A DNA stretch of 64,000 bases from Flavobacterium terrigena (lineage in GTDB: Bacteria > Bacteroidota > Bacteroidia > Flavobacteriales > Flavobacteriaceae), in contig NZ_FNYA01000002.1 in NCBI RefSeq assembly GCF_900108955.1, positions 62,001 through 126,000 of the forward strand. Direction: 5' to 3'. A program made the translations under genes and the position numbers. Position 1 is the first letter of the stretch. Each line of letters opens with the position of its first letter. Under the pieces are notes generated by a model. The model made no database searches. It saw only the letters and a program-made list of their open reading frames with translations, and was not told the DNA's origin. Shown one piece after another: positions 45,670 to 56,015 of this stretch.

Positions 45670-48600
45670 TTACTTAACTAATAACTTTTCGTTCCAAGTT
45701 TTATTTTCGGCATTAATTTTAACTAAATATGTACCTTGATTTAAATGTGGTAATGCAATTTGTGGTACATCACTTTCTTTTTCTAAAACCATTTTTCCAG
45801 TAACATCATATAATGCGATTGTAAATTTCCCTTTGATATTGGTTAAATTCAGTTTTTCTCCGTTTTTAATTGGATTTGGAAACAAACTAGTTTCAAAATC
45901 ATTAATTATATCTTCATTTGAAAGCAATTGATTGTACACAATTTTAAATCTATCATTATAAGTTCCTGCTAACAAATTTAAAGTAATTGGGTTTTCTAAA
46001 CTTTGAACCGTTCCTGTTAAAGTATCTTTTAAGTAAATTCCGTTTGAATTAAAAATTCCTTCTTTTTGATGAATCGAAATTTTATAATCTCCACTTTCTA
46101 ATACATTAAAACCAATTGGAACCTCATCATTTACATTGAAATTTCCTCTTCCTTGAATTACAAGCGCTTCATTATTTAAAACCGAATACATAATCGTTTT
46201 GTCTGTTTCTAGAACTTTACCATCGATACTTTGATCAAAATTCAATGAAGAATTTTCTGTATAACCAATTAAGATTTGATTAAACGGCATACTTTCAGAA
46301 GTCAGATTTAACCAATATCTATTTATTTCTGGATTAGTATTGTTTTTGAAAAACTGCGTATCACTTTCTGCTTTTCTTCTTGTAGAATTGTTCAATGCAA
46401 AGCTTCCACCTGTTGTTGTTCTTACGAAAAATCCTTGTCCTACACCTATTTTTCCATTTGGAATATTTCCGCCAGCAACTGCAGCCGTTCCGCCTAAAGT
46501 GGTGTAAGAAGCATAGTTTGATTGCGCAACATACGCTCCATTTTGAGGAACGTTATGTGTCCAGAAATATAAAGTCCCAACTGATGGATTTAGCATTAAC
46601 ACCTCATTACCATTTATTGGAGAAGGATACGGATTTCCAACTAAATTATACCCAATTCCGATTGGAACAGTAATTGGTCCGTTATTTGGCACGCCTGTAA
46701 ATTGTCCATTGAAAATGGTTGGAGTTGAAGTTGGCCAATCATTTGCTGAACGAATCATATAACCTTTTCCTAAGCTAAAATTATTAGTTGGAGTAATTGT
46801 TTGATAAGCCGTTGCTGTTGTGGTTCCTGTATATAAATATTCGTAGAAACGATTTGCTAAAGTATTTGGCGAAAAAGCTTGTAATTGTTGTCCGGTCACT
46901 GGTGAAGTCCACGCCGTATAATCTAAACGTATCATTGGTGCAGAGTTACTTTTTACAATACTATTTCCAATATTCGCATCATCTTTAATTTGAAGAATAG
47001 CAGCCTTGTTTTCAACCCTTAAAGTAGCTCCATTATCCACTTGAATTTTACCAGTAACTTGTAAATTCGCGCCTTGTTGTATGGTTACTACCGCATTATT
47101 TGTTACCAATACGGAACACACATTTAGATCTGAACTTAATGTGTAATTTCCTGTAAACACTACAGCACTATCATTTGGTAAACCGTTTGACCAAGTTGAT
47201 CCGTTCCATGTTGTACTTTTTATTTCAAAAATCGAGTTGAATAATTGGTTATAAAACACGCCATTCTTTTTTGCAGATATGGCAATTGAATATTGTCCCA
47301 TTGGCAATCCGCTTACATTTATTGTCGTTCCACTATAAGTATATACGTTTGTTCCTCTTTGAATGGTCCATTTTAATTCATCAACTGCACTTCCCGTATA
47401 TGTTAATTGAAATGGTGTGTTTTCACAATAATTTGGATTACTTTGAATAGTTAATGTTGGCGAACCACTATCACTTATTTGAACTAAATAATCTTCCACT
47501 TCACCTAGAGTTGTTCCGCAAGCATTACTATAATCGCCCCAATACCCTAAACGAACTCTCATTCTAACATTTCCAGTTACAGCATCAAATGGAACTGTAA
47601 AGTTACCCGTTCCTTGTAGTCCAGTATTAAGATCCGAAACCACCTTTTCAGATATTGAAAATGCTCCATCGTTATTGTAATCAATCCATACCAAAAAGTC
47701 ATTATCACCCCAACCTGTATTAAAATTACCTGTAGCTGTATAATTACTTCCTTTGTCTAATTGAATTGGAGTTGCACTATAATATGTATAACCTCCATAA
47801 GCATTTGTTGTATTAGTAAGATTTGCACATAAGAAACTATTAATTCTTAAACTACCATTTGTATTTTCACCGCTAGCAGCACAATAGTCGAATGGTTTTA
47901 CTTCATACATGAATTTAAATGTTTCTGAAGTATCATTATTAGAACCTGTAACAATTACTTTAAAATACACTTTTGTACCGATTGGAAAATCAGGAATTGC
48001 AGCGTTTGATTTCCAAGTATTTCCAGTTACTAAATACATTGGAATGACATCTGTAGCATTAAAAGCAGGATTATCAATTGCCCAAGCCACCTTTGCATTT
48101 GATATCGTCCCATCATAATTAATATTTGATGTTACATATTGTGCTACTCCAACTTTAGGTGAATCAAAAGTTACAGGTGAAGTAATATCTGTTTTAACAA
48201 TTTCAGGGTAATTTTCTTTACCTGCTAATTTTGCTTCCCAAATTCCTCTTCCCCAAGTTGCGGCTTTAATAGTATTTGCTCCGCAATTGATTTCTAATTC
48301 TTCAATAGATACATTTGGTAAACTAGCATTATACATTGTCCAAGCTGTAGCTAAAAGTGTTTTTTTATACACTCCTATTTCGGTTCCAACATAAATAGTT
48401 GCATCGGCCGAACCTTCAATCACAACAGCTCTTACAGGCATATTTCCTAAGTTATAAGTAATATTTTGCCAAGTAACACCTGCGTCGTTAGTTATAAATA
48501 CTTTTTGATTATTATTTTGCCAATCGGAATAGGTTACTATAATTCTATCATCATTATTAGGATCAAAGGCAATATCTGAAATTCCAAAATTTGGTAATGT

Positions 48601-50538
48601 GCTACGTATAGATGAAAAAGTAACACCTGCATCGTTAGACATTTCAATATTAGCACCTCTTGACGCCACTAATCTATTACTATTATTAAATGCTATAGCT
48701 GCATTATCAATAGTAGCATTACCAAAAGTTGCTGGAGCAGCTAGAGCGACCCAATTGTTACCAAACTCTGTACTTCTATACACATTTTTGGCAAAAGAAT
48801 AAACAGTCATTTGATTATTCGGATCATAAAGAATAGGTGCTACCCAGCCCGCATTTCCTGAACCAGATTGCGGTTGAGAACAACCAGAATTTGAAAGACC
48901 ACCATCAAAAGATCGCTGTCTGCCTCCATATTGTAAACTTCCAATCATCCAATCATCGTTTAAGGGATGAATTAAACCTTCCATACCATCAGCGCCATAA
49001 TACTCAATCCAGCCATTTTCAGTTTTAACGTTAGTTCCATTATCTTGAGCACCAGTTATTACTCTTTCGTTATTTGATTGTGATATTCCTAAACAATAAT
49101 TTTCTCTCAAACACGTATCGGCATTTAATCTGCTCCATGTTAAACCATTATCAGCAGATTTACTTAAAAAACCATCAGTGCAAGCATAATACACACCATT
49201 TACACAAGTCAAATAATCCATATCTGCATGAACATATACTTGACTATTATTGAATCTGGTTTGCATACTTCCTGCACCATGTTGCGCACTTCCTAATGAC
49301 CACCAAGTTGCTTGAGAAAAAGTAGCTCCACTATCTGAACTTCTGTACATGTCTAAATAACCACTTACAATTTTTGTTGGATCAGTATCATTCGGAACTC
49401 CGTACCAAAGACTTACACCTGCTGGTGCAGGGTTCTGAATAGTTGTGAAATTAGCACCTGTATCTGTAGAATTCCAAATTCCACTATCAGAAATTAAATA
49501 AATACATTCTGGGCATGTTGATGAAACTGAAATGTTAATTTCAGCATTTGAATTACCAGCAACGTCAGCTAAAGCAGTATAACTTACCCCTTGATTTATA
49601 GATTTGTGTATTTTATTTTTATTACTTCCCCAATAATAATTTTCATATAGATAAATGATATTGTTATTTGTAGGATGAAACTCGATGTCTTTAACATCCC
49701 AAGAATTGTTTAACCTTGTAAAAGTTAACAAATCATCTGTTGATCTAAAAACACCTCTATCTGTACCAACAAAAACCAAATTAGCTACTGTGGGATGATA
49801 TCTTATAACATTGATTTTTAAGTTGGAACCTAATCCACCAAAACCTAGTATACTTGGTTTAAAATTAGTTTCTTGAAAAGTCGCTCCACCATCAATTGAA
49901 CGATAAATCCCGAAACTATTTCCGGTACTAGACATTCTAACATTAATCAGAACAGAATCGAAATTGGTTGGTTTTGCCGCAATTGCATCTACACCTGAAG
50001 CAGGTAAAAAGTCTGTATTTTGTGACCAAGTTGTTCCTTCGTTGTTAGTACGCCAAAGTCCACCACTACGAGAACCCATATAAATTTGTTGTGCATTATT
50101 TCTATTCACTTCAACATATTCCATTCTTCCTAAACCAGGAGAATAATGCCCAGTAATTGCGCCAACTAAAGCAGGACCTTCAAGTGTCCAATCTGAAGTA
50201 TTTGTGGTAGTTTTTTGGCTATTATTTTCTTTTTTTAATCGTTCGAATTCTTTGTATGGTAAATAATGGTCAATCATTCTATTTCCAGAAGGATAATATT
50301 TTGATTCGTTATCGTATTTCCAACGTAAAAAGGGTTTATAGCCAAAGCCTTTTTTGTCTTTATCAATAGTTCTAAAAAAAGCTTCTGCCGAATCACAAAC
50401 TGTATAAAAATTAATTGACATATCATACATCATATGTTTGTATGCTGCTTGTCTATGCGATTTTTGAGCTGGGGTTTTTACTTGTGCTTTGGAAAACAAT
50501 GCAGCAAACAATAATAGTAGTAGGTAGTTTTTTTTCAT
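45670..50538 (-). CDS. Giant T9SS-exported BNR-propeller protein with GEVED domain
   Basis: 1622 residues. Signal peptide MKKNYLLLLLFAALFSKAQ, then a large N-terminal part (~115-790) with repeated BNR/VPS10-like motifs (YRSIDGGATF, RSSDSGATFS, FISNDAGVTWQNI, STDTGANF) that form sialidase- or sortilin-like propellers without an obvious catalytic set. A GEVED domain (~883-1020) ends in CGTTLGEVEDYLVQI, a middle region (~1050-1500) is beta-rich, and the final ~75 residues are a T9SS type A signal (LFPNPIKNGEKLNL...GTYLVKI). Likely a surface adhesin or binding protein; function not known. Confidence 0.9.
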   Translation of the reverse strand: MKKNYLLLLLFAALFSKAQVKTPAQKSHRQAAYKHMMYDMSINFYTVCDSAEAFFRTIDKDKKGFGYKPFLRWKYDNESKYYPSGNRMIDHYLPYKEFERLKKENNSQKTTTNTSDWTLEGPALVGAITGHYSPGLGRMEYVEVNRNNAQQIYMGSRSGGLWRTNNEGTTWSQNTDFLPASGVDAIAAKPTNFDSVLINVRMSSTGNSFGIYRSIDGGATFQETNFKPSILGFGGLGSNLKINVIRYHPTVANLVFVGTDRGVFRSTDDLLTFTRLNNSWDVKDIEFHPTNNNIIYLYENYYWGSNKNKIHKSINQGVSYTALADVAGNSNAEINISVSSTCPECIYLISDSGIWNSTDTGANFTTIQNPAPAGVSLWYGVPNDTDPTKIVSGYLDMYRSSDSGATFSQATWWSLGSAQHGAGSMQTRFNNSQVYVHADMDYLTCVNGVYYACTDGFLSKSADNGLTWSRLNADTCLRENYCLGISQSNNERVITGAQDNGTNVKTENGWIEYYGADGMEGLIHPLNDDWMIGSLQYGGRQRSFDGGLSNSGCSQPQSGSGNAGWVAPILYDPNNQMTVYSFAKNVYRSTEFGNNWVALAAPATFGNATIDNAAIAFNNSNRLVASRGANIEMSNDAGVTFSSIRSTLPNFGISDIAFDPNNDDRIIVTYSDWQNNNQKVFITNDAGVTWQNITYNLGNMPVRAVVIEGSADATIYVGTEIGVYKKTLLATAWTMYNASLPNVSIEELEINCGANTIKAATWGRGIWEAKLAGKENYPEIVKTDITSPVTFDSPKVGVAQYVTSNINYDGTISNAKVAWAIDNPAFNATDVIPMYLVTGNTWKSNAAIPDFPIGTKVYFKVIVTGSNNDTSETFKFMYEVKPFDYCAASGENTNGSLRINSFLCANLTNTTNAYGGYTYYSATPIQLDKGSNYTATGNFNTGWGDNDFLVWIDYNNDGAFSISEKVVSDLNTGLQGTGNFTVPFDAVTGNVRMRVRLGYWGDYSNACGTTLGEVEDYLVQISDSGSPTLTIQSNPNYCENTPFQLTYTGSAVDELKWTIQRGTNVYTYSGTTINVSGLPMGQYSIAISAKKNGVFYNQLFNSIFEIKSTTWNGSTWSNGLPNDSAVVFTGNYTLSSDLNVCSVLVTNNAVVTIQQGANLQVTGKIQVDNGATLRVENKAAILQIKDDANIGNSIVKSNSAPMIRLDYTAWTSPVTGQQLQAFSPNTLANRFYEYLYTGTTTATAYQTITPTNNFSLGKGYMIRSANDWPTSTPTIFNGQFTGVPNNGPITVPIGIGYNLVGNPYPSPINGNEVLMLNPSVGTLYFWTHNVPQNGAYVAQSNYASYTTLGGTAAVAGGNIPNGKIGVGQGFFVRTTTGGSFALNNSTRRKAESDTQFFKNNTNPEINRYWLNLTSESMPFNQILIGYTENSSLNFDQSIDGKVLETDKTIMYSVLNNEALVIQGRGNFNVNDEVPIGFNVLESGDYKISIHQKEGIFNSNGIYLKDTLTGTVQSLENPITLNLLAGTYNDRFKIVYNQLLSNEDIINDFETSLFPNPIKNGEKLNLTNIKGKFTIALYDVTGKMVLEKESDVPQIALPHLNQGTYLVKINAENKTWNEKLLVK

Positions 50539-50561
50539 AATATTAGTTTTAGTAGGTAAAA

Positions 50562-50569
50562 CAAATATA
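50562..50569 (-). promoter_or_regulatory. Putative -7 box of the 1622-aa T9SS gene
   Basis: TATATTTG on the minus strand, 23 bases upstream of the ATG at 50538, matching the element before 45578 in sequence and distance. Confidence 0.45.
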
Positions 50570-50582
50570 ATAAAAAAAATAA

Positions 50583-50607
50583 AAAAGCTCTGAAAATCAG
50601 AGCTTTT
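50583..50607 (-). terminator. Terminator of the moxR / foldase operon
   Basis: AAAAGCTCTGA (50583-50593), AAA loop, TCAGAGCTTTT (50597-50607), perfect 11-bp stem, T-run on the minus strand. It closes the operon that runs from 55799 to 50633. Confidence 0.85.
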
Positions 50608-50632
50608 AAAATTTATTTTGATTTTAAATCAA

Positions 50633-51586
50633 TTAAAATAATTTTCTAATGATGTCTTCTTCAGAAATTCCTTCCGCATCCGCTTTGTAGTTTTTTACAA
50701 TTCTGTGACGTAAAATTCCGAAGGCAACTGCTTGAACATCTTCAATATCTGGAGAGAATTTTCCATTAATAGCCGCATTAGTTTTTGCAGCTAAAATTAA
50801 ACTTTGCGAAGCACGTGGACCAGCACCCCAATCTAAATAATTTTTAACAAAATCAGTTGCTAACGGATTATTTGGACGTGTTTTAGAAACCAAAGTCACG
50901 GCATATTCAATTACGTTATCGGTAACTGGAATTTTTCTTATTAGATTTTGATATTCAATAATTTCTTCAGCAGAAAATAATGGATTAATTGTAACTTTTA
51001 TATCTGAAGTTGTCGCTTTAACCACTTGAACTTCTTCTTCAAATGAAGGATAATCTAAATTTATCGCAAACATAAAACGGTCTAATTGTGCTTCTGGTAA
51101 CGGATATGTTCCTTCTTGCTCAATAGGGTTTTGAGTCGCTAATACAAAAAATGGTAAATCTAATTTAAAAGTTTGCCCGGCAACAGTAACCGATTTTTCT
51201 TGCATGGCTTCTAATAAAGCCGCTTGGGTTTTTGGTGGCGTTCTGTTGATCTCATCTGCCAAAATAATATTTGAAAAAATAGGTCCTTTTATGAATTTAA
51301 AACTTCTATTTTCATCTAAAATTTCACTTCCTAAAATATCAGAAGGCATTAAATCTGGTGTAAACTGAATACGTTTAAAGTTTAAACCTAATGCTTCCGA
51401 AATAGTATTAACCATTAAGGTTTTTGCTAAACCAGGCACACCAACTAAAAGTGCGTGTCCGCCAGAAAAAATACTTAAAACAATTTGATTAACTACTTCA
51501 TCTTGACCTACAATAACTTTAGCAATTTCTTGTTTCAATTGCTTTTGTTTTTGTACTAATTTTTCAATTGCTGCTACGTCTGACAT
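50633..51586 (-). CDS. MoxR-family AAA+ ATPase
   Basis: 317 residues. Walker A GVPGLAKT, preceded by GGHALLV, sensor and Walker B IILADEINRTPPKTQAALLEAMQE, arginine finger region and C-terminal helical lid. MoxR ATPases act as chaperones that help insert metals or assemble complexes, usually with a VWA-domain partner; none is in the window, so the partner is unknown. It is the last gene of the foldase operon (47-base gap after the SurA-like gene), and its terminator is at 50583-50607. Confidence 0.92.
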   Translation of the reverse strand: MSDVAAIEKLVQKQKQLKQEIAKVIVGQDEVVNQIVLSIFSGGHALLVGVPGLAKTLMVNTISEALGLNFKRIQFTPDLMPSDILGSEILDENRSFKFIKGPIFSNIILADEINRTPPKTQAALLEAMQEKSVTVAGQTFKLDLPFFVLATQNPIEQEGTYPLPEAQLDRFMFAINLDYPSFEEEVQVVKATTSDIKVTINPLFSAEEIIEYQNLIRKIPVTDNVIEYAVTLVSKTRPNNPLATDFVKNYLDWGAGPRASQSLILAAKTNAAINGKFSPDIEDVQAVAFGILRHRIVKNYKADAEGISEEDIIRKLF

Positions 51587-51633
51587 ATTTTAAGGTAAAG
51601 GGTTAAAGGTATAAGGTAAAATTTTAATCTAAA

Positions 51634-53016
51634 CTATTTTTTTAACCAATTGCTTTCGAAAGCACAATCTTTATATTCATTGTTAACTTTAATATAGTTT
51701 TTTTCTATATTTTCAGTTCTCCATTTTATAACTTCATTAAATTGCTTATCTGAAAGTGCCAATTCTTTAATTTTCATATAGTCAGTACCATAATCTGCTT
51801 TATGTTCTTCCGTTTTCTTATTTACTTTAAGAATTTTAAAGAATTTTGCTCCTTTTCTTTCTTGATCTAAAAACACTTTAGAAACCTCACCTTGCTTCAA
51901 ATCTTTAACTTGATTGTATAAAGCTGGATCTAATTTTGAAATTTCGAAAAGTGGTTCAGATGTACGAGGATTTAATAAAAGTCCACCATTTGTTTTAGTA
52001 TCTTTATCATCAGATGATGCTTTTGCTGCATCTTCGAAAGTAATTTCTCCTTTTTCAATTTTTGCTTTAATATTTTCAATTTCTTCTAACGCATCACTTG
52101 TTGCTTTTGAGCTCACTTTAGGACTCATTACAATATGACGTAATTCAATTTCTTGACCAATAATTTTCTCTACGAAGATAATGTGATATCCAAATTCAGT
52201 TTCAAAAGGTTCAGAAATTTCACCTTCATTTAAACGGAAAGCGACATCTTTAAATTCTTTTACGAACTGTGTTTTTTTATTAATTTTATAATATCCACCA
52301 CTCGAAATAGACGCTTCATCTTCAGAATAAATTACAGCTTTGCTATAAAAACTTGCACCATTATTAAGAACATCGTTTCTTATTTCGTTCAATTTATCAA
52401 TTACTTTTTGTTTGTCTTCTTTAGTAACAACAGGTTTTACAACAATTTGAGATAATTCAATTTCTGCTCCAATTATAGGAACCTGATCTGCTGGAATTTT
52501 ATTAAAAAACTGTTTCACTTCATCAGGAGTAACTGTAATATCATCAACAATTTTACGTTGCATTTGTTGCGTTAACTTGTTCATTTTGATGATTTCGAAA
52601 AAATAACTTCTAAAATCTTCTTCGTCTTTTTTCTTGTAGTATTCAAACAATTTTTCTTTTGAACCAATTTGCTCAACCATTGTGTTCATTTGATTATCCA
52701 TAAAAGTATTAATCTCTTCGTCTGTAACCACAATACTATCTTGAATAGCTTGATGAGCGTATAATTTGTCCTCTAATTGCTTTCCTAATAATTCGCAACG
52801 TGTAATTTTCTCAACATCTATACCTTGAGATTTTAATTCTAAATACATTAAATCAATATCAGAATCTAATACGATATAATTACCAACAACAGCTGCAACA
52901 CCATCTACTTTTTGTTTCTTTTGCGCAAAAGTTACTACCGAAAACAGGAAGAATGCTAATGCTAAAATGCTTGTTTTATTTGAAAATTTCGAAATCATTG
53001 TCTTTAATGGCGTCAT
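51634..53016 (-). CDS. SurA-like periplasmic peptidyl-prolyl isomerase
   Basis: 460 residues. Signal peptide within MISKFSNKTSILALAFFLFSVVTFAQ; the start may be 53016 or 52998, both overlapping the previous gene. A SurA-type N-terminal helical domain (VAAVVGNYIVLDSDIDLMYLE) is followed by two parvulin-type domains: ~180-288 (SSGGYYKINKKTQF...EFGYHIIFVEKI) and ~290-385 (LRHIVMSPKVSSKA...NGGLLLNPRTSE). Chaperones outer-membrane proteins across the periplasm. Third in an operon with two other foldase-like genes. Confidence 0.9.
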   Translation of the reverse strand: MTPLKTMISKFSNKTSILALAFFLFSVVTFAQKKQKVDGVAAVVGNYIVLDSDIDLMYLELKSQGIDVEKITRCELLGKQLEDKLYAHQAIQDSIVVTDEEINTFMDNQMNTMVEQIGSKEKLFEYYKKKDEEDFRSYFFEIIKMNKLTQQMQRKIVDDITVTPDEVKQFFNKIPADQVPIIGAEIELSQIVVKPVVTKEDKQKVIDKLNEIRNDVLNNGASFYSKAVIYSEDEASISSGGYYKINKKTQFVKEFKDVAFRLNEGEISEPFETEFGYHIIFVEKIIGQEIELRHIVMSPKVSSKATSDALEEIENIKAKIEKGEITFEDAAKASSDDKDTKTNGGLLLNPRTSEPLFEISKLDPALYNQVKDLKQGEVSKVFLDQERKGAKFFKILKVNKKTEEHKADYGTDYMKIKELALSDKQFNEVIKWRTENIEKNYIKVNNEYKDCAFESNWLKK

Positions 53017-53824
53017 TTGTTATTTCTGTTTGAATTTTATTTATTAAATCTGTTTTTCTTTTATTTAAAATTATTTGTTTGATAGTTGGTGAAATGTATG
53101 ACAAAGGCACCACATTATTTTTCTGGACCATATCTCTTACCTTTACTAACCAAATTGAGGTAGAATCGGCATATTGATACGATATTCCAACATCAATAAA
53201 TTTGGCAATATTATCTTGATTTACAAAAGGCAATCTTTCGTATACTTGATCAATATCAACCCAAATACTATCATTAAATGCGTAATCTTTAAACTGAATG
53301 GCTAAATTTTTTAAGTCTTTTTTATCTTTTGATTTAAAACTTGAAAACTTTGCGCTTATACTAGCTAATTTATTATTTCCTTTTACTAAGTTGATATATC
53401 TCAACTTCACTAACGGGCTATTTGCTTTAAAATTGTTTTTGTTCGTGTTATAATACTTTTCAATTTCTTCCTTGGTGATTGCGGTATCAATTTTCGTAAC
53501 TACCAATTGTTCCAAATAAGCTTTGGAGTATAAATCCATTTTGTATTGATTTATTAATCCGTCTAGCTCAATTTGTTTGCTTTTGCTAATGTTTTTATTG
53601 GCATTATTCATGAGCAATTGTTGCGTTGCCCATCTGTTAATAAAATCTTTTACAATCGCAATACTATCTTTTTTTGGTGTACCTGAAGGAACTAAATTTT
53701 CTAGATCCGACGGATACAAATATTGATCGTCTACTCGGGCTATGGCTTCTGCTTTATTGTCATTACTTTCTTTACCACAAGAAAACAATAACAGCAAACT
53801 ACATATGCTACCGAATATTTTCAT
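52976..53824 (-). CDS. SurA-like lipoprotein lacking a parvulin domain
   Basis: 282 residues. Lipobox leader MKIFGSICSLLLLFSC. An N-terminal SurA/PrsA-like helical domain (AIARVDDQYLYPSDLENLV, FINRWATQQLLMNNANKNISK) is followed by a region in the position of the PPIase domain that lacks the recognisable GGxxG/FGxHI features. It is probably a chaperone rather than an isomerase. Overlaps the next gene's start by at least 23 bases and follows the 655-residue gene by 7 bases. Confidence 0.8.
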   Translation of the reverse strand: MKIFGSICSLLLLFSCGKESNDNKAEAIARVDDQYLYPSDLENLVPSGTPKKDSIAIVKDFINRWATQQLLMNNANKNISKSKQIELDGLINQYKMDLYSKAYLEQLVVTKIDTAITKEEIEKYYNTNKNNFKANSPLVKLRYINLVKGNNKLASISAKFSSFKSKDKKDLKNLAIQFKDYAFNDSIWVDIDQVYERLPFVNQDNIAKFIDVGISYQYADSTSIWLVKVRDMVQKNNVVPLSYISPTIKQIILNKRKTDLINKIQTEITNDAIKDNDFEIFK

Positions 53825-53831
53825 TCTAATT

Positions 53832-55799
53832 TTATTTTAATTGTTCTTTGGTTTTTTCGAAAATATTCTGATTTACTTTTACAGAAAATTCTTTTTTCAA
53901 ATCGTCAACCCAAGTTGATTCTAGATATTGTTGATAATCGTTAATTACTCTGCTCTTACATTCTTCGAAAGATTTAGTTTCTGCAGATTTCATTTTTTTA
54001 ACATTTACAACAAAACTATAATTCGCGTCTTTATATGTATTATTAGCTCCTTGAGTAATTGTTGACATTTTATCTAAAATATCATAATTTTTTTCAAACA
54101 AACCAGATTTTACCATAATGGCAACTTTGTCATTTTTGTTGAATTTAGCTTTGATATCTTCAATTGATTTTCCTTTTAAAAGCATTTTTTGAGCTCCTTC
54201 AATAACTTTTCCATCTGTTGAAGATAAAATATCTACATCATATCTTTCTTTCCAGCTATATTTTGATTTGTTTGAATCGTAATATTTTTGCAATCCGATA
54301 GTATCATTTTTAGATTTGTTCCAAATTTCCTTTTCCATTAAATCGAACAACAGCAAACCATCTCTGTATTCATCCATAACGTTTTTAAATTCTGGAAATT
54401 CGTTTTCTAAATTGTCATTATAAAAAGCAATTAATTCTTCACCTTTCCAAGATTCATATAATTCTGCAACTAACTTTTTAACCGGTTTTGTTGTTAATTT
54501 ATTTTTTTGTTGTGAGTAAATATAATTTACAAAAGAAGGTGTTCCAATTTTTTTAGTTTTATTAATTGTAGCAACATCACCTTTTATAACATCTTTATTT
54601 TTAGGAAGTTCCCAAGTTTGGCTATAAATCTCATCCGTTACAATTTTTTCAACGTTTTGATATTGAGCTTTGTTTGTTTCAAATGTATATTTTGCTTTTA
54701 ACTTACTTGCTAAAGTATTTGTAATAATAATAGAACGTTCGTCTCTTTTGATTTTAGCTTCTAAATCAACTTTAGATTCTGCTAATGTTTTTATTGGATG
54801 ATTTTCAATTAATTTCACAATATGCCATCCAAAACCAGATTCAAATGGTTGAGAAATTTCTCCATTTTTACTCAATGAAAAAGCTACTCTTTCAAATTCT
54901 TCAGAACTTAATTGACCTGTCCCAAAACGTTGCAAAACACCGCCTTTTACTGCGCTAGATTTATCTTCAGAAAACTGACCTGCTAAAGCTTCGAAATTTT
55001 CACCTTGTTGAATTTTTTTATAAATATCATCAATTGTTTGTTTCGCTTTTGCTTTTGCTTCTGCTGTTGCATCAGTTGGATTCAAAATCATAATATGCGC
55101 CACTGTAACTTCACCTTTATTGTCTCTAACATCCGTAACTTTGATGATATGATACCCAAAACGTGTTCTTACAGGATTTGAAATTTGACCAATTTTTGTT
55201 TTATATGCAGCACATTCAAAAGGATAAACCATTCTAAAAGCAGAAAAATAACCTAAATTCCCTTTGTTATCAGCCACAGATGGATCTTGAGAATTAGCAA
55301 CTGCTACAGTTTCAAAATTTTCTCCTTTTTCTATTCTTTTCTTTAAATCTAAAGCTTTATTATAAAACGCTAAAGTATCAGCACCTTTAATATTTTCGTC
55401 AAATGAGATTAAAATATGTGAAGCTTTCACTTCTTTTAAACTTCTATTATAAGCTTCTTCAACTAATTGATTCGTAACTTTAGAATCGTTTAAATAGGTT
55501 TTTGAAAGCTGATTTCTATATGAACTCAACTCATTTTGATATTTAGAATTATTTTGCAGTCCTAATTTATAAGCCTTACTCACTTTTAGTTTGTATCCAA
55601 TAAACAAATCTAAATATTGATTTAAATCTTTTTGAGAATCGTCTTTTACTAAATCTAAATTTTTTAGATAAATTCTTTTAAACTCATCTGTAAAATACTG
55701 ATTATCATCAATCGTAAAAAGTACATCTTTAGAATTTTGACCAAATGAATTAAAGCAAAAAGTTAAAAATAATGCTAAAAAAATGTTTTGTATTTTCAT
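53832..55799 (-). CDS. SurA-like foldase with two parvulin domains
   Basis: 655 residues. Signal peptide MKIQNIFLALFLTFCFNSFGQ. Two consecutive parvulin domains, ~126-225 (VKASHILISFDEN...RFGYHIIKVTD) and ~230-335 (EVTVAHIMILNPT...GFGWHIVKLIE), then ~300 residues of charged helical sequence ending in KVNQNIFEKTKEQLK. A periplasmic isomerase/chaperone for exported proteins. First gene of the operon, with a good promoter upstream (55829-55858). Confidence 0.9.
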   Translation of the reverse strand: MKIQNIFLALFLTFCFNSFGQNSKDVLFTIDDNQYFTDEFKRIYLKNLDLVKDDSQKDLNQYLDLFIGYKLKVSKAYKLGLQNNSKYQNELSSYRNQLSKTYLNDSKVTNQLVEEAYNRSLKEVKASHILISFDENIKGADTLAFYNKALDLKKRIEKGENFETVAVANSQDPSVADNKGNLGYFSAFRMVYPFECAAYKTKIGQISNPVRTRFGYHIIKVTDVRDNKGEVTVAHIMILNPTDATAEAKAKAKQTIDDIYKKIQQGENFEALAGQFSEDKSSAVKGGVLQRFGTGQLSSEEFERVAFSLSKNGEISQPFESGFGWHIVKLIENHPIKTLAESKVDLEAKIKRDERSIIITNTLASKLKAKYTFETNKAQYQNVEKIVTDEIYSQTWELPKNKDVIKGDVATINKTKKIGTPSFVNYIYSQQKNKLTTKPVKKLVAELYESWKGEELIAFYNDNLENEFPEFKNVMDEYRDGLLLFDLMEKEIWNKSKNDTIGLQKYYDSNKSKYSWKERYDVDILSSTDGKVIEGAQKMLLKGKSIEDIKAKFNKNDKVAIMVKSGLFEKNYDILDKMSTITQGANNTYKDANYSFVVNVKKMKSAETKSFEECKSRVINDYQQYLESTWVDDLKKEFSVKVNQNIFEKTKEQLK

Positions 55800-55828
55800 C
55801 GTTTTTATTAGGTTTTGTTTGCAACAAG

Positions 55829-55858
55829 CAAAAATATGAAATGATTACAATTAAACAA
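55829..55858 (-). promoter_or_regulatory. Promoter of the foldase operon
   Basis: Minus strand: TTG (55856-55858), 19-base spacer, TATTTTTG (55829-55836), followed by about 22 bases to a start near 55822. A full match to TTG-N17-23-TAnnTTTG. Confidence 0.6.
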
Positions 55859-56015
55859 CTAATTGAAGATATATTAACTAAAATTTTAGAAATTGAGCGG
55901 CTATATTTTGAAGAAATGTGCATTTTTTTTTAGTTTTTGAAATAAAACTTTCTTTTTTGGTTTTTTTTTATATTTTTGTTATTCTATTAAGAGAACCTCA
56001 TAATCCAAATATAAA

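Noticed and set aside
47909-48118. Small plus-strand ORFs within the 1622-residue gene
   Set aside because: Opposite-strand shadows in a repeat-rich gene; no independent support.
51590-51625. GGTAAAGGGTTAAAGGTATAAGG run before moxR as a regulatory repeat
   Set aside because: Low-complexity purine-rich sequence within an operon gap; no fixed period or dyad.
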